64,000 nt of DNA from positions 134,921,129-134,985,128 of the forward strand of contig CP136064.1 in assembly GCA_032622095.1 (NCBI GenBank). Reading direction: 5' to 3'. Made by a program: the position numbers and the translations under genes. The stretch is from Siphonodentalium dalli (taxonomy: Eukaryota > Mollusca > Scaphopoda > Gadilida > Siphonodentaliidae). Every line of letters begins with the position of its first letter. Position 1 is the first letter of the stretch. The notes beneath the pieces were generated by a model. That model was not told the origin of the DNA and did no database searches. It saw nothing but the letters and a program-made list of their open reading frames with translations. This document shows, piece by piece, positions 1 to 10,160 of this stretch.

Positions 1-412
1 TAAGTACCATTTCGGACACCGTTGTATAAATATTTAACACGACTGATAGATTCACTATACGTTTATACATAATAAATACCGTTATACGTGCTTTTGCGTT
101 GATTTTTAACATTAATTAATTAATTCATTAATTTAATTGTTGTAGCTATTTGCGGTCTGGGTCGTATACACAATCCTATATATTCCACTTGAATTATATC
201 CCAATCAATATCAATAGCTTTGTTTGATTTATAATGTATAATTATATCAACACGATTACACATTGACAACTAGCCATTTTTCTTCTGGCATTTATAACCG
301 TTTGTTTTGTGACTTCTTGATTAACCGGAAATTCACAGATAATTGCAATCGTTTTAGTCTTGTTAGTTTAGTTTGCAGTTATAGTATATACTATATATAT
401 ATATCATCCTCA

Positions 413-736
413 GCATCATCGTCTTCAACATCATCATCATCACCGGCATCATCACCACCGTCATCATCAGCAGCATCATTATACTTCCTCGCCACAATCG
501 TCATCATGACCCTCACCACCATCATCACCATTATCACCATCCTCACCACCACCACCACCAACAACAACATCATCATCATCATCACCGTCATCATCATCAT
601 CACCGGCATCAGCAGCATCATTATCATCCTCACCACAATCTTCATCATTATCCTCACCACCACCACCACCACCATCATCATCATGATGATCCTCACCACC
701 ATCGTCATCCATATCATTAAATCATCATCATCATCA
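413..736 (+). repeat. ATC/ACC trinucleotide tract, U1
   Basis: Interrupted runs of ATC, ACC and ACA triplets with occasional CGG or CTC. Because the period is three, all six frames stay open and encode low-complexity Ser/Thr/Ile or Asp/Gly/Met/Val stretches. This explains the apparent ORFs at 263-820 and 391-717. The same tract occurs once per unit with length changes. Confidence 0.95.
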
Positions 737-850
737 AGTCATATAATTCCTTCAATTTCCACCTCATGTATATTAAAACAAGAATACACTATATTATACA
801 GAACATTATGTGTTCATTAGCTTCCTCGGCAATGTTCCAGACTATGATAC

Positions 851-1153
851 GACTGTGGTCGGCTGCCAACCATATGCCGATCGACGGTCCGACGTCGGCA
901 AATTACATCGAACCGACGGTGGTAGGCAAGGCGTCGGCTGCCGACCATATGCCGATGTCGACTGCCGACGTCATAGCCGACGGCCACGCCGACCGTCGGC
1001 AAATGACATCGACCCGACGGTGGTCGGCATGACGTCGGCTGCCGACCACATGTCGACTGCCGACGTCGGACCGACGGCCACGCCGACCGTCGGCCCGACG
1101 TCGGCGGTCGACGTTGGGCCGACGTCGCTGCCGACGTCGGCCCGACGTCGGGT
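851..1153 (+). repeat. CpG-rich CGACGTCGGC palindromic array, U1
   Basis: About 300 bp in which GCCGACGTCGGC (a perfect 12-bp palindrome) and variants such as GTCGGCTGCCGAC recur. It is far richer in G+C and CpG than the surrounding AT-rich DNA. Half-CRE words TGACGTC occur in it. U1 has two extra blocks near the right end (GTCGCTGCCGACGTCGGCCC). The DVGPTS-like peptides read from it are satellite shadows. Confidence 0.95.
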
Positions 1154-1199
1154 GGCTATCTGGGTTGTTATGAAATTCTGTGTATGAACATGAAGTCTC

Positions 1200-1262
1200 A
1201 CTTTAATGAATTGTGGATGAATTGACGTGTGTCAACTTGAAGTGTGACTTTAATGAATTGAC
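1200..1262 (+). repeat. Short direct repeat ACTTTAATGAATTG
   Basis: ACTTTAATGAATTG occurs at about 1200 and 1249, with a partial third copy (CACTTTAATGTTGAAG) near 1325. The motif recurs at the same place in every unit. No function can be assigned. Confidence 0.7.
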
Positions 1263-1272
1263 AATGACTGCA

Positions 1273-1293
1273 ATTTCCTTCGCAGAAGGAAAT
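1273..1293. other. Perfect hairpin, 9-bp stem and 3-nt loop
   Basis: ATTTCCTTC (1273-1281) and GAAGGAAAT (1285-1293) are exact reverse complements around GCA. The hairpin is present in all seven units (near 11589, 20079, 28584, 37017, 46389 and 61550). Confidence 0.7.
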
Positions 1294-1628
1294 CAGTTGT
1301 TAGAGCAGGTGAAATTTGGAATGTCACTTTAATGTTGAAGTGCAACTTTGAGATGACTGTGGAAATGTTGATTGCTATGAAAATGAAACTTCCCTTTAAA
1401 GATTACAATGGGTACTGATTTATATCTTCACCGAAGACAGACAGAAACAGATGTTGACTATTCGTTTTGAGTGTGTTTTATTTACGCTGAACTTCAAGTG
1501 AAGTCCAATGAATGTACTGGTTCTCTGTCCTGTCCTACGCTGCAAAGTTATTGTTGACAGCTGATGTTACCACTTCCGGTTTGACCCGGTGACCTTTCGA
1601 GCTCTTCTGTGCCCGTCGGTGGAAATGG

Positions 1629-1657
1629 TCACCTCGAGGTGATTGCAGACTATAAAA
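1629..1657 (+). promoter_or_regulatory. Promoter-like site: 14-bp palindrome followed by TATAAAA
   Basis: TCACCTCGAGGTGA (1629-1642) is a perfect palindrome centred on CTCGAG. A TATAAAA word begins at 1651, and a GGTGACC word lies 38 bp upstream at 1588-1594. The spacing is like a binding site next to a TATA box. The arrangement recurs in every unit, with the palindrome at 11945, 20435, 28941, 37374, 46745 and 61898. No downstream gene is evident, so any product would be a non-coding array transcript. This is a motif reading only. Confidence 0.25.
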
Positions 1658-1764
1658 TGTTCACAAGTGCTCAGAAATTAGGTGAATCTTCCTCTGGGTC
1701 CAAAGTCCTTAAAGCGCTTCTTCTCGTCCCCTCTGTATATATACGTATATATAAACGAAGTTTG

Positions 1765-1796
1765 ATCCGAAAACGGATTTTGCAGCCTCTGCAAAA
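1765..1796. other. Two adjacent hairpins
   Basis: ATCCG-AAAA-CGGAT (1765-1778) abuts TTTTGCAG-CCT-CTGCAAAA (1778-1796). Both stems are perfect. They lie about 110 bp downstream of the TATA-like word, so they could fold in a transcript. Repeated in every unit. U5 has a G-to-A change just outside the first stem. Confidence 0.55.
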
Positions 1797-2475
1797 TATG
1801 TGTGACATATAATGCAATATGATTCTTTTTTGCCATAAATCGACTGATTTATCAAATCGACTGTATTTAATGTCCGAGACAGTCACTTAGACATTCTCGC
1901 AACCAGCTTTGCAAGTGCAGAGCTGTGTACATCTCATATCCATCTGCATATTTAATTGCTGCAATGGTCAGTTGATATACAAAACATAAAATTTCACGAA
2001 GAGCGTTTATTTATTAAATAACATACTTGTCCATATATGTATAGCAGATGATGAGATAGTTATGACAGAAAGCTCACGAGGGGGGATTCAAATAACAAAG
2101 TATTCCCATGTTCATGAAATTATATGTATAACGAGTGTGAAATATGTCTCGATATTTATTGACTTACTGTATTTTCGCGACAATAAAAACAGTATGTGAC
2201 TTTAAGTTAATTTTATGGGTGAGATATGGGTCACAGGCAGCGACAGGCACCCTCATTGGATTCAGCATACTTGAATTATGCTAGAAAACTTAGTTTCATG
2301 CTTTCCCCCAAAAATGCCTCTTGTGTTCTAGTATTCCACAAATGTGGCTTTCCCGACCAGACTATATTGTGTAGACTAGTATGAGAGAGCTATGTTACTA
2401 ATTACCAGCATTTCAGAGCTATATATACTTTTACAAAGGGTGTGGCTTACCTTACTACTACCCACACTACTACCC

Positions 2476-2829
2476 ACATAAGAACTATATTTTGCTATAT
2501 TTTAGTCATTATAACATAACAACAACTATTAATGAATTGTTCACCAAAGATATGCTAACATGAGTCAGTTTAGTTTGTTAAAATTGTCATAATATTCAGT
2601 CATATGAGCATTTCTTCGATGCTGGGTATGTCCCTAGCAACCGTTGCTACCAACATAAGTACTAAATTGTGCTATATTCTAGTCAGGCTTACCAAAACAA
2701 CAACTATTATGGATTTGTTGACCATAGATATTCTACATTTGTCAGTACATTCGTTAAAATTGTCATAATATCAGCGATATGTGAATTTCTTCAATGCCGG
2801 GTAGTTGCCTAGCAACCGTTGCTAAGGAA
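2476..2829 (+). repeat. 177-bp tandem pair with AGCAACCGTTGCT palindromes, U1
   Basis: Two diverged copies with a 177-bp period (ACATAAG at 2476 and 2653). Each ends in CTAGCAACCGTTGCTA. Shared words include TTAAAATTGTCATAATAT and ACAACAACTATTA. A degenerate start of a third copy (GGCTTACC, CTACCCAC) lies just upstream. The two copies differ at many positions, so this duplication is much older than the macrosatellite. Confidence 0.9.
2804..2816. promoter_or_regulatory. X-box (RFX-type) like inverted motif
   Basis: GTTGCC-T-AGCAAC fits the RFX X-box pattern RYYNYY-N(1-3)-RRNRAC. It overlaps AGCAAC-C-GTTGCT, giving three alternating half-sites. The other 177-bp copy has only the second palindrome intact. 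A matching site stands in every full 177-bp pair. Binding is inferred from the motif alone. Confidence 0.3.
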
Positions 2830-3556
2830 GATCATGTCGCGAATGCCTCCATATCTGAAAATTGTCAGTAGGGCGTGAGGAACATATGTGCCAAATTTCA
2901 TGCTTGTATCACCTTTTGAACAATTGTTACACCAAGCGCCTGGACTATATTAGGTATTAAAGATATTCTATGAAAATAAAGTTCTGGAGACAACTTCCAA
3001 TTGAATGTATATAATGGCTACTAGTATGTGTTCCAGTTTTTTGGCCTTAGTTTTTGGTATTTCATCAAATTAGTGCCTTCTTGTAATCAAACTTGGCCGT
3101 TTTTGACATCAAAATGAAGCAAAGTCAACACAAGAAAGCTGCCAATGATTAGATCACAAGTTCAAATGGACCAACTGATTAAAACAACACAAGTAGTCAC
3201 CCTAATCGCTTTCAAAACAAAATCACACCTTCGCTGTGAAAGCCCTGAGTAACAATCACTTTATTATATCTTAACCTGTTAACTGTGAATGCCAAGAATA
3301 GCATCACTTTATTGACAGTATTGATCATCAAACAATAAATATATACATATCAATATATAAGTGGGTAAAAACATTAATAAAAATAGCTGTGCCTTCAGAT
3401 TTATAGATGTAAGATTGACAACATAATTTTGTAAAAATAAATTTTATTAAGTCAGGTTAAAACAAATCTAAAACATTTTGAAGCAATAACACAAACAGAG
3501 CAAACAATAAAAATAAATTTAATGTTCTATTCTACTAATATATATATAATATATAT

Positions 3557-3677
3557 AGCCAAGGTCCCAGTTAGCCAAAGGTCCCAGTTAGCCAAGGTCC
3601 CAGTTGGTCAATGTCCCAGTTAGCCAAGGTCCCAGTTAGCCGAAAGTCCCAGTTAGCTGGCATTCCCCCCCCCCCCC
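3557..3677 (+). repeat. GTCCCAGTTAGCCAAG minisatellite and poly-C, U1
   Basis: Six boxes of about 16-17 bp built on GTCCCAGTTAGCCAAG, with variants GGTCAAT and CGAAA between boxes, followed by GCATT and a run of 13 C. The box number, box order and C-run length vary between units. Confidence 0.93.
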
Positions 3678-3910
3678 ACCACAATCACCATGCCTCCCGA
3701 ACCGCACATAGTGCCCACGAGCGCACTCCACACCAGTCCACGGCCCAAACCCATCCATCAACTGCACACATTCCGCCCAGTACAAAAGGCGACGGTCCCA
3801 CAAATGGTCAGATCTAGCACACATCCCCCTTTAAGAAGTGTATTCTGAGCTAGGACAGAGTGTTTCAAATAACTTATACACGGCAGGTACATTTCCAATT
3901 AATATGGGCA

Positions 3911-4282
3911 CTAGTACCAAAGTGCGCGATATGTGACTTGTGCTAAAGTTACAAGCACATAATAATAATATTGAAAGAAGGTATTTGTCATTTTGTTAAA
4001 ATGTTCACAGTATGTGTTGACTGGTGTGATGAGCAAAGCTGGTTCGATGTGATAAAATTTCCAAATATTCGCAGTCACTCTGACAAAAAAGTTGACAAGA
4101 TCCCTCCAATCCGAGTCAACTGGAATATCGGATGGGTGATGACCAAGGAAGCAGGCCAGTAGCTCTTCCTTTTCCAGTCCGTCTACATGCAGGGAGGCCT
4201 CAATCGCAAACTGGTCAAGAAGATCCTGCCAGACACAGTTCCGTAATTCAGCAAGGAAGATACAATCAATAAATATGTGCAT
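3911..4282 (-). pseudogene. Probable LINE ORF2 C-terminal remnant, U1
   Basis: A 123-codon minus-strand frame. Its start, HIFIDCIFLAELRNCVWQDL, resembles the H-x4-C-x(5-7)-R pattern that ends many invertebrate non-LTR retrotransposon ORF2 proteins (tail of the CCHC-like knuckle, then a helical segment with W and F). No reverse transcriptase or endonuclease domain precedes it, so it would be a 5'-truncated fossil fixed in the macrosatellite unit. The final third (TFFQYYYYVLV) reads from AT-rich DNA and is probably not ancestral coding. The frame is kept open in most copies, which may only reflect recent duplication. Family assignment is tentative. Confidence 0.45.
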
Positions 4283-5997
4283 AATAAGACATATTAATGG
4301 TTAATGTTGAAAACAGGGTTAAATTTAGGATGTGTCGACTTGAAATCTGCAAATTGGATGGTGGACTGCAATTCTGAAATATGGAAGTATCCAAATTTCC
4401 CGCCGGGAATTACAAATCTAGTTATTAGTATTATGTTTAGCAATTTTATAAGCTTATATCTCATGAAATACAAGAGCTAGGGAGCTGAAACTTCGTATTT
4501 ATATAGACCTATAATAGTTCTAGCAAAATAGCCTATACAGGATTTTGTCCACGACTTACATAGTTATCTCCCTTTATGTGCAAAAATGGGAATTGCCGTA
4601 TCCTGAAAATTATGAGTAGCAGAGACTCGAAATTTGGACCATAGTTACATCTCCTTATGCCCTATTGGTACAACTTTGTAGGAACTGTTATATCGGAAGT
4701 AGTTCTATCGCCGGTATCGTGATGGTTCTTGAATGATTTGTTACAGTTCCTTATGATTTAAAATAATAATTTTCTGTACAAAATCACGCATAATAATACA
4801 TATATGAAAGCTTAAAGGCACGTGTGGCCTTAATTGTCGAAAATATTCATATTTGTTCCAAACACCGTAAACAGAAAAACAGTAAAACGCACACAGTTCC
4901 GTTCATATATACCATGACCATCGCGTAAACAGCATGTTATCATAAAGACCAACTACATTTTACCTAATCAAGAGCCTGAATGTGTTACAGAAGACAGCAC
5001 AATGCTACTGGCTAATCACACACAAATGGCATAAACGCTCTTTATTAGTTCCATATCAGGTATTCACCAACAAAGAACGCTCTTTATGTTTACCATCATA
5101 ATATAAACAAACACCAGAAAAGTAACTTTTTACGCTTTTGTTTACATAACAATGGTCAAGCATATGACCATAACATAATGTTTATGCGATATTTCTTATT
5201 TGTATACGGACAAAGTCTATCTACATTTTGATGTTCTTTCTGTTTGTGGCGGTTTTTGACGGGTGGAGATATTTTCACAGGATACCCACCGCCAAGGCCA
5301 ACAGTACCTTTAAGCTTTCCTGAATGAACAAAGGTTACAGAAGTGCCGTTTTGTCGGAACCTGAACTCTAGATCACAATTAACTCAGAATTAGCGAGTTA
5401 ACACGTAAATACCAACATGTTATCACTGAAAATCAAGCCATCTAAACGTAATTCCTTTGTTTTTGCTGGCGTATCAAATGTTAACCCCAATTCTGAAGAC
5501 GACACTGAGTATACGGCATACCTTTATTGCACGTTCCATGCTTTTATAGTAGTTTTTGAGGTGATTGTCGTTGTTTTCATACATTGGTTGGTAAAACGTC
5601 GGTTGCCGACGGATTGCCGACCGAAAACGTCATTGTCGCTAATATGACGTCGTTGTACGTCTCGTCTGCTGCGTCAATTAGAAAGCTTCGGTCACATTAT
5701 TTTCGACTTTAAATTCGTTGCTGATTGGAGCCTAACATTATTATTTCTTCTCTGATGTGAAAATTAATCACAATCGGTGTTAATGGTTACGCAGAGGACC
5801 ATACGTGCATGGATACATTTCCTGGGCGGAATAATATATAGGTAAGTTTAATATTTTACCAAAAAAATTTTGCACACTCATGGCAATCATCGGAAGTTCC
5901 GGGCTCAATTGGTACCCCCAAATAAAACAGCTTTACAATGGCCACATTTGTCTCTATTATATAGAGTTTCTCATTGTATCAAACATATTGTTACGTT
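4163..5997 (+). repeat. U1 internal tandem duplication, left copy
   Basis: This 1835-bp segment runs from inside the LINE-tail remnant to the word TTGTTACGTT. It is repeated immediately at 5998-7831. The right edge joins TTACGTT directly to CTCTTCC. No target-site duplication or element terminus is visible, so this is a tandem duplication and not a transposition. Confidence 0.95.
5417..5647 (+). CDS. Unassigned 76-codon ORF with hydrophobic segment, U1 left copy
   Basis: A short ATG-started frame. Residues 1-35 are mixed and hydrophilic (KIKPSKRNSF, NSEDDTEY). Residues 36-60 form a hydrophobic stretch (YLYCTFHAFIVVFEVIVVVFI) that could span a membrane, followed by KRR and a tail read from CGTCGG-rich DNA. 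I do not recognise a family. The upstream region has no clear promoter. It is repeated in most units but deleted in U5 and truncated in U4, so it does not look constrained. It may be chance. A splice-donor-like GGTAAGT lies about 190 bp downstream. Confidence 0.15.
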   Translation: MLSLKIKPSKRNSFVFAGVSNVNPNSEDDTEYTAYLYCTFHAFIVVFEVIVVVFIHWLVKRRLPTDCRPKTSLSLI

Positions 5998-6117
5998 CTC
6001 TTCCTTTTCCAGTCCGTCTACATGCAGGGAGGCCTCAATCGCAAACTGGTCAAGAAGATCCTGCCAGACACAGTTCCGTAATTCAGCAAGGAAGATACAA
6101 TCAATAAATATGTGCAT
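5998..6117 (-). pseudogene. Partial LINE-tail remnant in the U1 duplication
   Basis: The first 120 bases (5' end on the minus strand) of the remnant at 3911-4282, duplicated with the right copy of the 1.83-kb repeat. The frame is cut by the duplication junction at 5997/5998. Confidence 0.6.
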
Positions 6118-7250
6118 AATAAGACATATTAATGGTTAATGTTGAAAACAGGGTTAAATTTAGGATGTGTCGACTTGAAATCTGCAAATTGGATGGTGGA
6201 CTGCAATTCTGAAATATGGAAGTATCCAAATTTCCCGCCGGGAATTACAAATCTAGTTATTAGTATTATGTTTAGCAATTTTATAAGCTTATATCTCATG
6301 AAATACAAGAGCTAGGGAGCTGAAACTTCGTATTTATATAGACCTATAATAGTTCTAGCAAAATAGCCTATACAGGATTTTGTCCACGACTTACATAGTT
6401 ATCTCCCTTTATGTGCAAAAATGGGAATTGCCGTATCCTGAAAATTATGAGTAGCAGAGACTCGAAATTTGGACCATAGTTACATCTCCTTATGCCCTAT
6501 TGGTACAACTTTGTAGGAACTGTTATATCGGAAGTAGTTCTATCGCCGGTATCGTGATGGTTCTTGAATGATTTGTTACAGTTCCTTATGATTTAAAATA
6601 ATAATTTTCTGTACAAAATCACGCATAATAATACATATATGAAAGCTTAAAGGCACGTGTGGCCTTAATTGTCGAAAATATTCATATTTGTTCCAAACAC
6701 CGTAAACAGAAAAACAGTAAAACGCACACAGTTCCGTTCATATATACCATGACCATCGCGTAAACAGCATGTTATCATAAAGACCAACTACATTTTACCT
6801 AATCAAGAGCCTGAATGTGTTACAGAAGACAGCACAATGCTACTGGCTAATCACACACAAATGGCATAAACGCTCTTTATTAGTTCCATATCAGGTATTC
6901 ACCAACAAAGAACGCTCTTTATGTTTACCATCATAATATAAACAAACACCAGAAAAGTAACTTTTTACGCTTTTGGAGCCTAACAATGGTCAAGCATATG
7001 ACCATAACATAATGTTTATGCGATATTTCTTATTTGTATACGGACAAAGTCTATCTACATTTTGATGTTCTTTCTGTTTGTGGCGGTTTTTGACGGGTGG
7101 AGATATTTTCACAGGATACCCACCGCCAAGGCCAACAGTACCTTTAAGCTTTCCTGAATGAACAAAGGTTACAGAAGTGCCGTTTTGTCGGAACCTGAAC
7201 TCTAGATCACAATTAACTCAGAATTAGCGAGTTAACACGTAAATACCAAC

Positions 7251-7481
7251 ATGTTATCACTGAAAATCAAGCCATCTAAACGTAATTCCTTTGTTTTTGC
7301 TGGCGTATCAAATGTTAACCCCAATTCTGAAGACGACACTGAGTATACGGCATACCTTTATTGCACGTTCCATGCTTTTATAGTAGTTTTTGAGGTGATT
7401 GTCGTTGTTTTCATACATTGGTTGGTAAAACGTCGGTTGCCGACGGATTGCCGACCGAAAACGTCATTGTCGCTAATATGA
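7251..7481 (+). CDS. Unassigned 76-codon ORF, U1 right copy
   Basis: Identical peptide to the left copy, produced by the 1.83-kb duplication. Confidence 0.15.
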   Translation: MLSLKIKPSKRNSFVFAGVSNVNPNSEDDTEYTAYLYCTFHAFIVVFEVIVVVFIHWLVKRRLPTDCRPKTSLSLI

Positions 7482-7890
7482 CGTCGTTGTACGTCTCGTC
7501 TGCTGCGTCAATTAGAAAGCTTCGGTCACATTATTTTCGACTTTAAATTCGTTGCTGATTGGAGCCTAACATTATTATTTCTTCTCTGATGTGAAAATTA
7601 ATCACAATCGGTGTTAATGGTTACGCAGAGGACCATACGTGCATGGATACATTTCCTGGGCGGAATAATATATAGGTAAGTTTAATATTTTACCAAAAAA
7701 ATTTTGCACACTCATGGCAATCATCGGAAGTTCCGGGCTCAATTGGTACCCCCAAATAAAACAGCTTTACAATGGCCACATTTGTCTCTATTATATAGAG
7801 TTTCTCATTGTATCAAACATATTGTTACGTTTTAGACTTGTAGTCTGTTAACACGCCAACATTTATTGAATTTTGGTCTATTGTCAGCGC

Positions 7891-7928
7891 AGTCGGCAAC
7901 CCGACGTTGGCCCGACGTCGGCAATCGA
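7891..7928 (+). repeat. Short CGACGTCGGC array, U1
   Basis: A second, short block of the CpG-rich motif (GTCGGCAACCCGACGTTGG then CCCGACGTCGGC), about 6.7 kb from the main array. One block shorter than in the other units. Confidence 0.85.
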
Positions 7929-9950
7929 CAGTGTCGTATTTATTAATTATTATCTAGTCAGGTACATACTTACATATACCGGTATGTAATGTCTAAAAGG
8001 TACTTGAATGTCAATTGAAGGTCCAAATTATGTTCTATTTTATTACGGCGCGGCCCAGTTCTGGAGGGATCAACAAATATGCTTAACATTAACGTTGTAT
8101 TCGGCCTCTTTATGCCACAGCAAGATTAATTTTAGTGATATAATTCGGAACGTTTGGGTCCAGAACTTTCTTCGGCATTGATCAATAAAGAGTTTCTTCA
8201 ACTTCCTTGTTACGATCTAGTCCTCACATGGTATATACATGTATAAACAAAGGGCATGCATGTGCATGTCACGCATGTGAGAACATTCAATGTAGATTGA
8301 ACCTAGTTCTGACATTAGCAGGATTGTTCACGGCATATGCAGTAACTGTTGGTATGGCGTATGGATCAACATAATGTCACCTTCTTCCAAATCACGTCAA
8401 CAAACGTTAGAAGTTTTAATGAGCCATGTCCGTTTAAATTATTGCAATGTATTCTATTTATGTAACCGTTACATGTATATTCCTGGATTGGATATTAGGG
8501 AAACAGTCTCTTTTGAAAAGTTTTGTTAAAAAATGCATGTTAAAATTTAATATATGCATGATGAAACGTGAAAAGCGTTTAGCAAGCGCTATTTTGAATT
8601 GCACGAATAAACTATTGGCAAAAATAATTGTTTCTATTGACATGCCACGTCGGTACTCCCGCCCATCTGTCCCAGTAGATAACTCGGCCATGCATAGGCC
8701 TATGTTAGTATTGTATGTCATCAGATATCTTTAAACATTGAAAGGTATGTTGCCCTGCATTGGGGTCGATCGGATTCTTTCAAGCACATGTGCAAGTGTG
8801 TTTAGTATTCCCCTCTCTATCTTTACAGGACCACTGTTGGATATGGTAATAACAGCATATGACACCCGTGAATGGAGTTCTTGGTGTGTGAATGGGACAT
8901 GAATGTAAACGGTTGTCTCAAGGGAACATGCAATGTCGGTCGTCTTAAAACTTGCTGCATGATGGTGACAAATTAATTTTATATTAGAAGCAGGATACAT
9001 GTATCAGAGAATTAAAATGGAGACACGGACTCAGTGTATATGAGTGTCGATGATTGCTTCAAATACGCTTGTTTCAGTGAGTGTGAACAAATTCTCATTT
9101 TTTTACCGAAATGGCTCGTTTATCGATCGGAATGGCACATTGAGATGTCCCTCAATTCGGATCAACCTTGAAAATCGGTCCCGATTTTCGCATATGTCGG
9201 GGTTCAAATCGTGACAACATAATCTACCCCAGATTGCGATGATCTAGGAATCGTTCACGATACATCTGGGATATATCCGTCTGCTGCATGGTGTTTGTCA
9301 TATTTGTACGTTACTCCCCGAATAGGACTATCACAGTACGTATACGTGTGTGGCATGATATGTGAATCCAGAGTACATATGCATGCATGTGAAAAAGCCA
9401 ATCATGCAGACTGAACTCTCGGTCGAACAATATGCGTAGATATATATATGATGTGAACTGGAAAGTTAATCGGAATTTCGGAGTATTGGAGCTTCGTGGT
9501 ACAGAGTTTTGGACATCCGGGCAATCGAACCCAAGAAGATTGAGCCGGAAAAATCTTTGTACAGGAAACTCTGGGATATAAAATTTCAAATTTCAAATTA
9601 CAGACATTATGTCTAAAGCAAATCTGACGAATTTCACAGAGAACTATGCGTATGGACTGATTTATGCACCTATAATACGCACACACTATCAAAAGATAAC
9701 ATATGGGGGTTCACGATATGATGGCTATTGGCATATAGTTTCGACCACGGGAGGCGCGCGTGGTTTCGATTGAATATCATATTTAATCTGAAGGGTAATA
9801 ACTCTATAAAGAATGTACTTTGACGAAATAACGGCGATTTGTATGAGAAATTGCAACACCACAATAGATCAACTCTGGAGAAATGTAAGTCAAATTCTTC
9901 CCTTGGGTGGGTGGGCTTGGGGTAGGTTTGTGGTTACGCTCTTTAAAAAA

Positions 9951-10160
9951 CTTCTCCAAATATGTCCGTTAATTATTTCGTCAAAAACTCTTTAAAACAC
10001 TTCTCCAAATATGTCCGTTAATTATTTCGTCATAAACAATTCTTCAAATATATCCGTTATTTCGTTTATAAAAATAGTTTCCTATTTCTATATTTCGCTA
10101 TATTTTCCCATTTCGCTTTTTCGTTCTATTTCGCTATTTCGATAATTCGCTATATTTGAC
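9951..10160 (+). repeat. 49-bp repeats and TTTCGCTAT-rich tract, U1
   Basis: CTTCTCCAAATATGTCCG starts at 9951 and 10000 (49-bp period) with a degenerate third copy near 10040. It is followed at about 10080-10160 by short units of TTTCGCTAT and TTCGCTATATTT. AT-rich with one CG per unit. Confidence 0.85.

Larger units (their letters stand above)
5998..7831 (+). repeat. U1 internal tandem duplication, right copy
   Basis: Near-identical second copy. It is one base shorter because the stretch TTTACATAAC of the left copy (about 5141-5150) is replaced by GGAGCCTAAC at 6975-6984. The same 10-mer stands 586 bp downstream at 7561-7570. After 7831 the unit resumes its normal order. Confidence 0.95.

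Noticed and set aside
391-717. Asp/Gly-rich and Met/Val-rich minus-strand ORFs
   Set aside because: Opposite-strand shadows of the same trinucleotide tract.
263-820. 185- to 232-codon Ser/Thr/Ile-rich ORFs over the trinucleotide tract in each unit
   Set aside because: The frame exists only because ATC/ACC triplets never form stops; length follows triplet number. No domain and no codon structure.
766-1201. DVGPTS- and RRRADVG-like ORFs on both strands
   Set aside because: Translations of the CGACGTCGGC palindromic satellite; all frames are open and block number varies between units.
1609-1812. 67-codon frame starting at a GTG, repeated in the units
   Set aside because: No ATG start, runs through TATATA and hairpin sequence, no recognised domain.
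3611-3817. Pro/His-rich ORFs and the LTGTLANWD-type minus frames over the minisatellite
   Set aside because: Produced by the minisatellite and the poly-C run; frame changes with C-run length.
4600-4640. Possible hammerhead ribozyme (CTGA...GAG...CGAAA)
   Set aside because: The core CTGATGAG is not present; the bases between do not form the three stems.
5870-6139. 89- and 75-codon ORFs over 5870-6139
   Set aside because: They cross the duplication junction at 5997/5998 and exist only there.
9195-9215. Possible Pol III B box (GGTTCAAATC) suggesting a tRNA
   Set aside because: No A box at a fitting distance and no cloverleaf can be drawn; same for GGTTCGATTGCC on the minus strand near 9521-9535.
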